A stretch of DNA of 32,691 nucleotides from Clostridiales bacterium (lineage in GTDB: Bacteria; Bacillota; Clostridia; Christensenellales; Borkfalkiaceae), in assembly GCA_015055505.1 (NCBI GenBank), contig SVIB01000016.1, positions 1 through 32,691 on the forward strand. Reading direction: 5' to 3'. Made by a program: the position numbers and the translations under genes. The notes beneath the pieces are model-generated. The model was not told where the DNA came from. It saw nothing but the letters and a program-made list of their open reading frames with translations, and did not search any database. Of the stretch, positions 16,057-25,415 are shown one piece after another; position 1 is the stretch's first letter, and every line of letters begins with the position of its first letter.

Positions 16057-16236
16057 TCATTTTACCGTTTCGTACATAAATATACTGTATTTCTTTTGAC
16101 GGAGTTTTTGATTAAACCGCTCCTTCGCTTTATAAAGAGCCTCGTTAATACAATCCGCTATAACTTTTACTCTAACAACTCTATCAGTCGAATCCACGTT
16201 TGCGTTTTTTAGCAAACAATATACTTTATATTGCAT
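16057..16236 (-). CDS. 59-residue protein of unknown function
   Basis: A small open frame starting MQYKVYCLLKNANVDSTD and ending KKYSIFMYETVK, stop TGA. It is basic, has two cysteines, no signal peptide and no membrane segment; the middle (IADCINEALYKAKERFNQKL) should be one amphipathic helix flanked by strands. I do not recognise the family. That it is a real gene is well supported: a consensus promoter with 17-base spacing at 16260-16288, AAAGGAGG seven bases before the ATG, and a hairpin terminator right after the stop. It stands alone, separated from the M19 peptidase gene by 88 bases. Regulator, toxin or structural roles are all open. Confidence 0.8.
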   Translation of the reverse strand: MQYKVYCLLKNANVDSTDRVVRVKVIADCINEALYKAKERFNQKLRQKKYSIFMYETVK

Positions 16237-16259
16237 AACAAAACCTCCTTTACAAAATT

Positions 16260-16288
16260 AGTATATCATACGTTTCTATTTTTGTCAA
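16260..16288 (-). promoter_or_regulatory. Promoter of the 59-residue protein gene
   Basis: Consensus TTGACA (16283-16288), 17 bases, TATACT (16260-16265) on the minus strand, with a TGA extended -10. One of the best matches to a housekeeping promoter in the window. Confidence 0.82.
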
Positions 16289-16324
16289 GGAAGAGTTAAG
16301 TTAATATTATTTTTTACAAGATTT

Positions 16325-17101
16325 TCAAATTTGTCTATGTGACAAAAAGCGACTTAAATTACCGTAAAAAATCTTTTCGATTTCCATATTTGAAAACCCT
16401 AATTTTTGTAATTTTTCGCCAATTAAATCAAACCCTTGGTACTCATTCGTTATGCCGTCGGGAAGAAAATCAGTACCGTAAAAATCCGTACCAAAGCACA
16501 AATTATCTACGCCAAACTTTTCGCAAAAATATGAAATATTCCTTATAAAACCGTCAATTTTGCAAGGTTTTACATTTGACATAAAATAACCGCAAGCAGT
16601 TATTCCTATAAGCCCTTTCTTCTCAATAATCATTTTAACCTGCCAATTTTCAAGATTTCTCTTATGTCGGTACACAGCAGAAAGACAGGTGTGTGAATTA
16701 ACAACTGAGTCAGCGTTTTCTATTATATCAATAAACCCCAATTTAGAAACGTGTGCGGTATCTACGCATATTTTGTTTTTAGAGAGTTTTTTTATAAGTT
16801 CAACACCTTTTTTCTTTAACCCCAAGCAGTGGTCACAGCCGTAGCCTAAACAGTTTTCACCGTTCCAAGTAAGCCCTACGTAAACCGGTTTTGCCTCAAT
16901 TAAAAGGTCTTCGTCCAAATCGTCATAACCAACGTCTTCAAAAGCAATAAGCGGTGATTTTTTTGTCAAATGAAAAACCTCGCTAAAACTTCTCTCCCCT
17001 CTAAATATCGCCGTTACGATTTTATTTTCGTAATAAAACGGCGGTATGGAGTGAAAGTTTTGCGAGGTTAAAATATCGTTGTGAAAGTCGGCAATTTTCA
17101 T
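16325..17101 (-). CDS. Short M19 family (membrane dipeptidase-like) peptidase
   Basis: A 258-residue member of the M19 renal dipeptidase family, zinc enzymes that hydrolyse dipeptides. The N-terminal metal motif is DFHND (His7, Asp9); further conserved pieces are VGLTWNGEN, VDTAHVS, VVNSHTCLSAVYRHKRNL and CFGTDFYG, and the chain ends with IFYGNLSRFL. The usual bacterial enzyme is around 310 residues or more, so this is a compact form, but all metal-site regions are recognisable. AAGGA lies nine bases before the ATG at 17101. It follows ppiB by 48 bases with no terminator, so it may be the last gene of a dCMP deaminase-ppiB-M19 transcript. Confidence 0.85.
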   Translation of the reverse strand: MKIADFHNDILTSQNFHSIPPFYYENKIVTAIFRGERSFSEVFHLTKKSPLIAFEDVGYDDLDEDLLIEAKPVYVGLTWNGENCLGYGCDHCLGLKKKGVELIKKLSKNKICVDTAHVSKLGFIDIIENADSVVNSHTCLSAVYRHKRNLENWQVKMIIEKKGLIGITACGYFMSNVKPCKIDGFIRNISYFCEKFGVDNLCFGTDFYGTDFLPDGITNEYQGFDLIGEKLQKLGFSNMEIEKIFYGNLSRFLSHRQI

Positions 17102-17149
17102 ATTATCTTTTCCTTATTATATAATACGTATTGCCAAACGTTAAAGTGC

Positions 17150-17671
17150 TTAGTATTTATCGGGTTCGTCGTATTCTATACCGCAAGTATCAACGGTTAC
17201 TTTTTTCATAATTTGGTCTTCGTACGGTTTATCGTTATAGTCAACGTTTACCGTTGCTATTTTATCAATAACGTCCATACCGTCTACAACCGCGCCAAAA
17301 GCAGCGTAACTTCCGTCTAAATGAGGAGAGTCTTTATGCATTATAAAAAACTGCGAACCTGCGCTATTAGGCATCATAGAGCGAGCCATTGAAATAACTC
17401 CTCTTTTATGCTTTAAATTATTGGGGAAACCGTTTTTACTAAATTCTCCCCTAATACTGTATCCCGGACCGCCCGTACCGTTGCCTTTTGGATCTCCGCC
17501 TTGTATCATAAACCCTTCAATTACTCTATGGAAACAAATTCCGTCATAATAGCCTTTATTTACAAGTGAAATAAAATTATTTACGGTATTTGGAGCAATT
17601 TCAGGATAAAGTTCAACGTAAAAAGTATCTCCGTTTTTCATTTCAAAAGTTACTATAGGATTGTTATTCAT
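17150..17671 (-). CDS. ppiB: Cyclophilin-type peptidyl-prolyl cis-trans isomerase
   Basis: A 173-residue cytoplasmic cyclophilin that speeds proline isomerisation during protein folding. The active-site arginine is in FHRVIEGFMIQGGDPKGNGT; GSQFFI and HLDGSYAAFGAVVDGMDVID complete the catalytic pocket. There is no signal peptide, and length is normal for the bacterial type. The ATG at 17671 comes one base after the stop of the dCMP deaminase gene, with GGAGG inside the end of that gene, so the two are translationally coupled. Confidence 0.95.
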   Translation of the reverse strand: MNNNPIVTFEMKNGDTFYVELYPEIAPNTVNNFISLVNKGYYDGICFHRVIEGFMIQGGDPKGNGTGGPGYSIRGEFSKNGFPNNLKHKRGVISMARSMMPNSAGSQFFIMHKDSPHLDGSYAAFGAVVDGMDVIDKIATVNVDYNDKPYEDQIMKKVTVDTCGIEYDEPDKY

Positions 17672-17672
17672 T

Positions 17673-18128
17673 TTAGTCCTCCAATTTCATTTGTACAATC
17701 TCAATTCCTGCCTCTTTAAAGAGTTGAAGAGAAAATTCGTCTGGATAGCCCTGCTCGTAAACGACGCGCTTAATACCTGCATTAATAATAATTTTACAGC
17801 ATATTACGCAAGGTTGATGCGTACAATAAAGAGTCGCTCCCTCTAACGATATGCCGAGTTTTGCGGCTTGCGCTATTGCGTTTTGCTCCGCATGAACGGC
17901 AAAACAAAGTTCGTGTTTAGTTCCGCTTGGAATATTGAGTTTACGGCGTAAACACTCCTCTTTAGATTTGCAACTTTCTACGCCCGCAGGCGCACCGTTA
18001 TATCCGGTAGTCATAATACGCTTATCTTTAACTATTACCGCGCCGACTTGTCTATTGTCTTGATAACAACTCGACCACGAAGATACGAGTTTTGCCATCT
18101 CTAAAAATCTCTTATCCCATTTATTCAT
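17673..18128 (-). CDS. Deoxycytidylate (dCMP) deaminase
   Basis: A 151-residue zinc deaminase converting dCMP to dUMP, supplying thymidylate synthesis. The zinc and catalytic site is HAE (His79, Glu81) with PCVIC (Cys107, Cys110). The insert [33 protein letters not shown] is the arrangement seen in ComEB-type dCMP deaminases. I place the start at the ATG at 18128, which has AGAGGTGAT just upstream; a longer frame to 18191 runs through the promoter. First gene of the transcript with ppiB. Confidence 0.92.
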   Translation of the reverse strand: MNKWDKRFLEMAKLVSSWSSCYQDNRQVGAVIVKDKRIMTTGYNGAPAGVESCKSKEECLRRKLNIPSGTKHELCFAVHAEQNAIAQAAKLGISLEGATLYCTHQPCVICCKIIINAGIKRVVYEQGYPDEFSLQLFKEAGIEIVQMKLED

Positions 18129-18150
18129 TTTATCACCTCTTTCTCTTTTT

Positions 18151-18179
18151 ATTTTAACATATCTATTGCAAATAATCAA
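18151..18179 (-). promoter_or_regulatory. Promoter of the dCMP deaminase-ppiB transcript
   Basis: TTGATT (18174-18179), 17 bases, TAAAAT (18151-18156) on the minus strand, with a TGT extended -10. It diverges from the groESL promoter about 80 bases away; no other feature is visible between them. Confidence 0.65.
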
Positions 18180-18257
18180 TAAAATAGTCAAATTTTTAAT
18201 TATTTCGTCTAAAAGTGAAAATACGGAGAAAAATTTAAAATTTAAGGGGTAAAACTA

Positions 18258-18285
18258 TTGACAAAATTATAATTAAGATTATAAT
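18258..18285 (+). promoter_or_regulatory. Promoter of groESL
   Basis: Consensus TTGACA (18258-18263), 16 bases, consensus TATAAT (18280-18285). The CIRCE operator begins five bases downstream and covers the transcription start. Confidence 0.85.
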
Positions 18286-18289
18286 TATA

Positions 18290-18316
18290 TTAGCAGTCTA
18301 ACCAAAAGAGTGCTAA
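18290..18316 (+). promoter_or_regulatory. CIRCE operator (HrcA binding site)
   Basis: TTAGCAGTC, nine bases, GAGTGCTAA. This is the CIRCE inverted repeat with one departure from TTAGCACTC in the left arm. HrcA repressor bound here blocks chaperonin transcription until heat shock; hrcA itself is not in the window. Confidence 0.95.
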
Positions 18317-18359
18317 CGCAAATAAAAAAATAATCTTTCATATAGATTAGGAGGTAAAT

Positions 18360-18644
18360 ATGAACGTAAAACCGTTATTTGACTATTTAGTCGTTGACGC
18401 AAAAGAAAAACAGGAGACCACGAAGAGCGGATTTATCTTAACTTCAGCGTCTGCAGATAAATACACTACCGCAACAGTTTTAGCCGTTGGTTTAGGCGGA
18501 AATCTTTACGGCAAAGATATCGTCATGCAAGTTAAAAAGGGCGATACGGTGTTGTTTTCCGCTGATGCCGTTACAAAAGCGAAAGTTGACGGCGAAGAAA
18601 TTTCTATTATCCGTCAATCGGACGTAATTGCAATTATTGAATAA
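18360..18644 (+). CDS. groES: Co-chaperonin GroES
   Basis: A 94-residue co-chaperonin that caps the GroEL ring during ATP-driven protein folding. It has the N-terminal KPLFDYLVVDAKE strand, a mobile loop (KQETTKSGFILTSAS) and the C-terminal GEEISIIRQSDVIAII. Length is standard. A perfect AGGAGG precedes the ATG at 18360. It is the first gene of a two-gene operon with groEL, 12 bases away, under a CIRCE-controlled promoter. Confidence 0.97.
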   Translation: MNVKPLFDYLVVDAKEKQETTKSGFILTSASADKYTTATVLAVGLGGNLYGKDIVMQVKKGDTVLFSADAVTKAKVDGEEISIIRQSDVIAIIE

Positions 18645-20282
<1,638 letters not shown>

Positions 20283-20307
20283 ACCTAAATTTATCACAAC
20301 AAAAACC

Positions 20308-20334
20308 AAGCGCCGAGCATTTTGCTCGGCGCTT
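20308..20334. terminator. Bidirectional terminator between groEL and the M16 peptidase gene
   Basis: A perfect 12-bp stem (20308-20319 with 20323-20334, core GCGCCGAGCA) with a TTT loop. ATTTTA follows on the plus strand and GGTTTTTG on the minus strand, so it can end both converging transcripts. Confidence 0.9.
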
Positions 20335-20337
20335 ATT

Positions 20338-21579
20338 TTATAAATTAATTTTGTCTACTTTTTTACCTACGAGAGATAAACTGAACTTGTCAAAATCAAG
20401 CATTTCTATTAGTTCTCTTACACTCTCTATTCGTATGTTTTCAATATATTTTATCTTTTCTTCACCGTCAAACAGTTCGCCTTCAAATAATAAGTATTTA
20501 CCGTAAAGCATCATTTGCGAGGCTGTACTCTCTTGACCAAAGGCAAACGCGCTTAAAACTTGGGCTTTTCCCCTTTCAAATTCCTTTTCGGTTATACCGT
20601 TTTTCTTTAACTCCTTTAAGACCTCGAATATAGCCTCGTACGCCTCAACCGTTTGACTTGGGTTAAGTCCTGCATAAATTGTCAAAGTTCCCAAATCACG
20701 GTATCCCGACGGATAAGAATAAACCGTATAGCAAAGCCCCAACTCTTCTCTTACCCGTTGAAAAAGACGACTGCTCATTCCCGAGCCTAACACGGTATTT
20801 AATAGCGACATTTCGTCAAAATATTTGCCGTTATATTTGATATTATCAAATGCAAGCGCTAAATGGTTTTGCTCTATATCCTTAACTTTCTTTATCTTGT
20901 CACCAAGATTAAACTTTGTAACAGACAGATACTCTTTAGATTTATTCACGCTTATAAACGGAACGAAGTACTTTTCTACAAGTCTAAACGCCTCGTTTTC
21001 GTCGATGTTACCTGCAAAAGATACAACTACGTTATCGGCGTTATAATAGTCGTTTCTAAACTCGTCAACGGTACTTTTATCAAATGATTTTACGTTTTCG
21101 GCGCTACCTAAAATAGTCCTGCCAAGCCCCTCGTCGCCAAAATAAGCCATCGAGAGCGCGTCAAGACAAACTTCTTCGGGCGTATCGTTGCACATATTAA
21201 TTTCCTCGATTACAACCCCTTTTTCTTTGTCGAGTTCATCTTGTTTATAAGTTGAATTTATGAACATATCAGCAAGTATTTCAAAAGACCGCTCTAATGC
21301 CATCGCCGTACTTTTTACGTAATAACAAGTCGTTTCTTTTGAGGTAAACGCGTTTACTTGCGAGCCTATTTCATCAAATGCTTCCGAAACTTCAAACGAG
21401 GAAAGAGAGGGCGTGCCTTTAAACGTAGTATGCTCAATAAAGTGCTAAATACCGTTATTTTTTTGATTTTCAAGATAACTACCCGCACCGACGAAAATAC
21501 CAACGCTAACACTCATTACGCCGTTCATTTTATTTACGACTACTTTTAGTCCGTTTTCATAACTTTTAAAAACTGCCAT
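20338..21579 (-). pseudogene. M16 family zinc peptidase (MlpA/YmxG-like) interrupted by an in-frame TAG
   Basis: The full frame from the ATG at 21579 to the TAA at 20338 is 413 codons, the size of Bacillus MlpA-type processing peptidases. It begins MAVFKSYENGLKVVVNKMNG and continues GIFVGAGSYLENQKNNGI, then a TAG (21445-21447, codon 45), then at once HFIEHTTFKGT, the inverted zinc motif HxxEH, and all later M16 segments (VVIEEINMCNDTPEE, LGSGMSSRLFQRVREELGLCYTV). Everything is in frame, so this is one substitution, as from TCG to TAG, not a rearrangement. The remaining downstream frame from 21303 lacks the zinc site. It follows the YlxY-like gene by one base. It may be a recent pseudogene, a read-through gene or a sequence error. 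Confidence 0.85.
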
Positions 21580-21580
21580 T

Positions 21581-22294
21581 TTACCCTATACACTCACTGA
21601 CCGTAACCGCAGTAAGTCCTTGACCTTTATAATAATCCAAAATATCAGGCAAAGCCTCTAAAGTATGCTCTTTAGGATGCATTAATATAAAATCTCCGCC
21701 TGAAATATTCTTTGTGGCTCTATTATACACCATTTTAGCCGATTTGTCACGCCAATCAATGGTATCTTTACTCCACATTATCGTTTTATACCCCAAATTT
21801 TCAGCGACTTTTAACGTTGTAACCGAAAAAGCACCCGACGGCGGAGCAAATAATTCCACCTCGTATCCCGTTACTTTTTTAATATAATTTTCCAACAGCA
21901 ACATTTCTTCTCTATTGGATTTTTCGTCCATTTTAGAATGGTCTTTATGAAAATAACCGTGACTGCCTATCTCGTGTCCGTTTTCAAGAATTTTAATTAA
22001 AGTGCTTTGATTGTCGTCAGCCCAACAACCACCGATAAAAAAGGTTGCTTTTGCCCCTTTTTCTTTTAAAACGCCTAACATTTTTTCAACAATTTCGCTA
22101 CCTTCGTAAACGTTTATCATAATTGCAACGTTATTTTTCGTTCTATCTCCGCAATAATAAGGTTCATAGGTTTTTCCACCCGAAATAACGACTACTTTAT
22201 TGGGAATAAAACACACGCCGATAACCCCTACGGTAAGTATAGTTAAAATTATTGCCGTAATTACGTTTAGCCGTTTATCTTTTAGTTTGCTCAT
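21581..22294 (-). CDS. YlxY-like polysaccharide deacetylase-family protein
   Basis: A 237-residue membrane-anchored protein with one N-terminal transmembrane segment (about residues 10-32) and an extracytoplasmic NodB-type domain. The HxxxH metal motif is present (SHGYFHKDH), as is FAPPSGAFS. The first catalytic motif, usually TFDDG, reads IMINVYEG, so the aspartates are missing and classical deacetylase activity is doubtful. In Bacillus, ylxY is followed by mlpA (ymxG), the same order as here, which supports the name and a possible link to sporulation or the cell wall. AGAGGAT precedes the ATG at 22294. Confidence 0.8.
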   Translation of the reverse strand: MSKLKDKRLNVITAIILTILTVGVIGVCFIPNKVVVISGGKTYEPYYCGDRTKNNVAIMINVYEGSEIVEKMLGVLKEKGAKATFFIGGCWADDNQSTLIKILENGHEIGSHGYFHKDHSKMDEKSNREEMLLLENYIKKVTGYEVELFAPPSGAFSVTTLKVAENLGYKTIMWSKDTIDWRDKSAKMVYNRATKNISGGDFILMHPKEHTLEALPDILDYYKGQGLTAVTVSECIG

Positions 22295-22315
22295 ATTTTT
22301 ATCCTCTATACAAAT

Positions 22316-22344
22316 ATATTAAATTTTCGTTGTAATATTAACAA
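22316..22344 (-). promoter_or_regulatory. Possible promoter of the YlxY/M16 pair
   Basis: TTGTTA (22339-22344), 17 bases, TAATAT (22316-22321) on the minus strand. It overlaps the divergent promoter of the dehydrogenase gene, so the two may compete. Confidence 0.5.
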
Positions 22345-22358
22345 AAAAATGATAAAAT
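22330..22358 (+). promoter_or_regulatory. Possible promoter of the start-less dehydrogenase gene
   Basis: TTGTAA (22330-22335), 17 bases, TAAAAT (22353-22358), with a TGA extended -10. The start would fall near 22365, about 15 bases before the first dehydrogenase codon, leaving no room for a ribosome binding site. Confidence 0.5.
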
Positions 22359-22379
22359 ATATTTATCAATAATAAAAAA

Positions 22380-23186
22380 ATAAACGGAAAAACCTTTATA
22401 ATAAGCGGTATTTCTTCGGGTATAGGAAAAGAAATCGCAAGAGAGTTAATAGAAAAACACGGCGTTAAAGTTTACGGAATTGCAAGAAACGAGCAAAGAA
22501 TTTTAGATTTTAAGCAAGAACTTAAAAACAAAGATAATTTACTCGGCTATTTTTTATTTGACGTTTCTATTGAAGAAAATTGGATAAATTTAAAAAAATA
22601 TTTCTATGAAAAGGATATCAAAATAAACGGAATTATCAACTGCGCAGGTATTTTACCCAAATTTTCAACCTTTGAAAACACCTCTGTCAAAGATTTTAGA
22701 AATATTATTGACGTGAATTTTTATTCGTGCATTTATGCATGTGAGCATATATTACCAATTTTAGATAAAACGACACTCCAGTACGTTGTAAACGTTGCGT
22801 CAAGCGCCTCACTCGTCACCTTTTCGGGAATAAGCGGTTACGCCTCGTCAAAGTCTGCGCTTAAAAGTTTTACACTTTGTCTTGCAAGCGAACTTGATAA
22901 AAAAGTGAACGTGACTTGTATTTGCCCCGGCACTACCGACACGGGAATATTTAGAAACCAAAACGCCACCGAAAAAGAAAGCAGGCTCATTAAAAAAATA
23001 TGCTCTTCCCCTCAAAAGATTGCCAAGAAGTCTATTAAAGCAATAATTAGAGGCAAAAAACTTAAAATCGTAGGTTACGACGCAAAACTTATGAACTTCT
23101 TTTATAAGTTAGCGCCCAACTTAACCTCGAAAATTATAAGTAAAATTCTAAAAAAATCGGGACTTTCAATATTTAAACAAATTTAA
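22380..23186 (+). CDS. Short-chain dehydrogenase/reductase without a normal start codon
   Basis: The open frame from 22380 encodes a whole SDR of about 268 residues: the N-terminal Rossmann motif SGISSGIGKEIA, the NCAG motif, the serine in NVASSAS, the catalytic YASSK and CPGTTDTGIF. It begins NGKTFIISG, as SDRs do at residue two or three, yet the codon in the start position is ATA, and no in-frame ATG, GTG or TTG lies between it and the in-frame stops TGA-TAA at 22350-22355. There is also no Shine-Dalgarno. A GTG at 22713 is inside the domain and would remove the cofactor fold. Either it is a broken gene, uses a rare start, or the base is wrong. Substrate unknown; NAD(P)-dependent oxidoreduction expected from the family. 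Confidence 0.75.
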   Translation: MNGKTFIISGISSGIGKEIARELIEKHGVKVYGIARNEQRILDFKQELKNKDNLLGYFLFDVSIEENWINLKKYFYEKDIKINGIINCAGILPKFSTFENTSVKDFRNIIDVNFYSCIYACEHILPILDKTTLQYVVNVASSASLVTFSGISGYASSKSALKSFTLCLASELDKKVNVTCICPGTTDTGIFRNQNATEKESRLIKKICSSPQKIAKKSIKAIIRGKKLKIVGYDAKLMNFFYKLAPNLTSKIISKILKKSGLSIFKQI

Positions 23187-23187
23187 A

Positions 23188-23214
23188 ACGGCAACCGCTT
23201 TTTGCGGTTGCCGT
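23188..23214. terminator. Bidirectional terminator between the dehydrogenase and rhaB
   Basis: A perfect 11-bp stem, ACGGCAACCGC with GCGGTTGCCGT, and a TTTTT loop. AATTTTTAA follows on the plus strand and TTTTAAATT on the minus strand. The two genes converge on it. Confidence 0.88.
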
Positions 23215-23219
23215 AATTT

Positions 23220-24608
23220 TTAACCTATCGTTTCAACGTCGAAAGAATCTTTTACGAGCATTTTTGCCTCGTTTAAATCCTTAACTGCGCCGTCGTATAA
23301 AAGTTGCGCGATTGCATTACCGATTGCAGTAGCCTCAACAGGACCTGCCATAACCTTTCTTCCCGTTCTCTTTGCGGTAAGTTCGTTAAGGTAACCGTTT
23401 TGACAGCCACCGCCAACGACGTGAATGGTATCGAATTTATATCCCGTAACCTTTTCAATAGTTTCAATAGCCTTTGCGTAACAAACTGCCAAACTGTCGT
23501 ATACGCAAAGGGCAAGTTCTCCTGCCGTTTCGGGAACTCTTTGATTCGTCTTACGGCAATAATCTTGAATTGCGCCTATCATACTGTCTGGGGCTAAGAA
23601 ACATTGGTCGTTTACGTCAACGATACTGTTAAAGTCTTTAACCTCTTTTGAAAGCACGACGTAATCTCCCCAACTGTATTTTTTATTATGTTCTCTTCTA
23701 ACGCTTTGAATCATCCAAAGTCCCATAATGTTTTTAAGGAATCTCGTTGAACGGTTATAACCGCCCTCGTTAGTAAAGTTAGCCTCTAAAGCGTCGGCAG
23801 TAGAGATTGCGTTAGGACTTTCAATACCTAAAAGCGACCAAGTACCGCTTGAAATATAAAGAGGACAGCCAACTTCGGGAACAGCCATTACAGCACTTGC
23901 CGTATCGTGAGTTGCAGGAAGAACGACTTTTACGTCATATCCAACTTCTTCGATAATTTCAGGCTTTAAAGTTCCAACTAAAGTTGCAGGATCACTAAGT
24001 TCGCCAAAAAGTTTTTCGGGAAGTCCAAGGTCTTTAACCGTTTCCATATCCCATTCTCTCGTTTTAGCGGACAAAATACCCGACGTAGACGCATTTGTAA
24101 ACTCATTTTTCTTAACGCCCGTCAAAAGGAAATTGAAAAAGTCGGGCATCATTAAAAATCTTTCAGCCTTATCAAGTTTACCCGATAATTTGTCGGTGTA
24201 AAGTTGATATACGGTATTATAAATTTGGAACTGCGAACCCGTTCTTTCGTAAAGTTTTTCAAACGGAACGATTGAATGTACTTTTTTAATCGGTTCTTCA
24301 GTTCTTGAATCTCTATAAGCAAAAACCTCGCCTATAACGTTATCGTCTTTATCAATAAGAGCGTAGTCAACACCCCAAGTATCAATACCCATAGTTTCGG
24401 GAACTTTACCGAGTTTTTTACACTCTTTCATACCTTCAACGATATTTTTGAAGAGTTTTTTATAATCCCAAATAAGATGCCCGTCAACTTCGTCCATACC
24501 GTTTTCAAAACGGAAAACCTCTTCTAAAATAAGTTTGCCGTTTTCGATATGCGAAAGAATATGTCTACCGCTTGATGCTCCAATGTCAACTGATAAATAA
24601 TATTTCAT
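23220..24608 (-). CDS. rhaB: Rhamnulokinase
   Basis: A 462-residue FGGY-family sugar kinase that phosphorylates L-rhamnulose with ATP in rhamnose catabolism. The phosphate-binding motif is VDIGASSGR near the N-terminus; MGIDTWGVDYALID holds the catalytic aspartate of this family; the C-terminal ATP site is HVVGGGCQNGYLNELTA. Length is in the normal range. The ATG at 24608 is the only sensible start because upstream codons contain no ATG, GTG or TTG nearby, but the GGAGGAG lies about 20 bases away with a small hairpin between. No other rhamnose gene is in the window. Confidence 0.94.
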   Translation of the reverse strand: MKYYLSVDIGASSGRHILSHIENGKLILEEVFRFENGMDEVDGHLIWDYKKLFKNIVEGMKECKKLGKVPETMGIDTWGVDYALIDKDDNVIGEVFAYRDSRTEEPIKKVHSIVPFEKLYERTGSQFQIYNTVYQLYTDKLSGKLDKAERFLMMPDFFNFLLTGVKKNEFTNASTSGILSAKTREWDMETVKDLGLPEKLFGELSDPATLVGTLKPEIIEEVGYDVKVVLPATHDTASAVMAVPEVGCPLYISSGTWSLLGIESPNAISTADALEANFTNEGGYNRSTRFLKNIMGLWMIQSVRREHNKKYSWGDYVVLSKEVKDFNSIVDVNDQCFLAPDSMIGAIQDYCRKTNQRVPETAGELALCVYDSLAVCYAKAIETIEKVTGYKFDTIHVVGGGCQNGYLNELTAKRTGRKVMAGPVEATAIGNAIAQLLYDGAVKDLNEAKMLVKDSFDVETIG

Positions 24609-24640
24609 ATTAGTTTGCGAAAAATCGCTCCTCCGTTCTA

Positions 24641-24663
24641 TTATTATATTAATAATATAATAA
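24641..24663. promoter_or_regulatory. AT-rich palindrome over the rhaB promoter
   Basis: An 11-bp inverted repeat (TTATTATATTA, one base, TAATATAATAA) covers the -10 and predicted start of rhaB. Placement suits a repressor site, but the all-AT composition makes chance occurrence likely enough to keep confidence low. Confidence 0.35.
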
Positions 24664-24680
24664 AACGAAGATTTTTGCAA
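24652..24680 (-). promoter_or_regulatory. Promoter of rhaB
   Basis: TTGCAA (24675-24680), 17 bases, TATTAT (24652-24657) on the minus strand, between the sigK stop and the rhaB ribosome binding site. Confidence 0.6.
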
Positions 24681-24710
24681 GGGTTTTTTCAAAAAATACG
24701 CTTAAATAGT

Positions 24711-25415
24711 TTACTCCATAAAAAAATCGCGTTTTTTAACTTCTTCTTTGAGTTTTTCAATCGCTTTTTTCTCAATTCTCGATACGTACGACCTTGAAAT
24801 CTTAAGCAAAGCCGATACTTCTCTTTGCGCAAGCGGTCTACCGCCTTTTAATCCGTATCTAAGGCATATAATTTTATACTCCCTCAGCGATAGACATTCT
24901 TTCATAACTTGCATAAACTTCTCTTTTAAGATTTTGTTTTCAACCTTACTTAAAACGCCGTCGCCTTTTTCGGCAACTAAATCTATTATAGTCAATTCGT
25001 TTCCGTCTTTGTCCGTGCCTATCGTATCGTAAAGAGATACGTCGTTTTTAAACTTTTTATTAGCCCTAAGCAACATTAAAATTTCGTTCTCAATACACCT
25101 TGCCGTATAAGTAGCAAGTTGAGTACCTCTATTTGGAGTATAGGTATTAATAGCCTTAATAAGCCCTATTGAACCTACTGAAATTAAATCGTCGTTATCC
25201 TCTGCGCCTTGATACTTTTTTGCTATATGCGCAACAAGTCGCATATTGTGTTTAATTAGCATTTCTCTTGCCTTTAAGTCGCCGTTTTCCCTAAAAGCGG
25301 TTAAATATTTATTTTCATCCTCATTAGAAAGCGGTTTAGGAAAACAATCTCCGCCAATACTTGAACAAAAGAATACGACTTTTGCAATAATAAAGTTCAA
25401 AAAATCAAACAACAT
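24711..25415 (-). CDS. sigK: RNA polymerase sporulation sigma factor SigK
   Basis: A 234-residue sigma-70 family factor of the SigK type, which directs late mother-cell transcription in endospore formation. The first 20 or so residues (MLFDFLNFIIAKVVFFCSS) are hydrophobic, as in the pro-sequence of pro-SigK. FPKPLSNEDE, DDLISVGSIGLIKAINTY (region 2), the SLYDTIGTDKDGNEL linker and a region 4 helix-turn-helix (LAQREVSALLKISRSYVSRIEKKA) follow. The frame is complete, with no skin-type insertion. The ATG at 25415 has GAGG eight bases upstream. An inverted repeat covers the start codon and a sigma-E-like promoter sequence overlaps it. Sporulation is inferred from this gene plus ylxY. Confidence 0.93.
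   Translation of the reverse strand: MLFDFLNFIIAKVVFFCSSIGGDCFPKPLSNEDENKYLTAFRENGDLKAREMLIKHNMRLVAHIAKKYQGAEDNDDLISVGSIGLIKAINTYTPNRGTQLATYTARCIENEILMLLRANKKFKNDVSLYDTIGTDKDGNELTIIDLVAEKGDGVLSKVENKILKEKFMQVMKECLSLREYKIICLRYGLKGGRPLAQREVSALLKISRSYVSRIEKKAIEKLKEEVKKRDFFME

Noticed and set aside
20338..21303. The ATG at 21303 as the true start of the M16 gene
   Set aside because: Upstream sequence in the same frame encodes the conserved N-terminus and HxxEH site back to a proper ATG at 21579, one base after the previous stop.
22713..23186. The GTG at 22713 as the start of the plus-strand dehydrogenase
   Set aside because: It is in the middle of the domain; 111 codons of perfectly SDR-like sequence, including the cofactor motif, lie upstream in frame.
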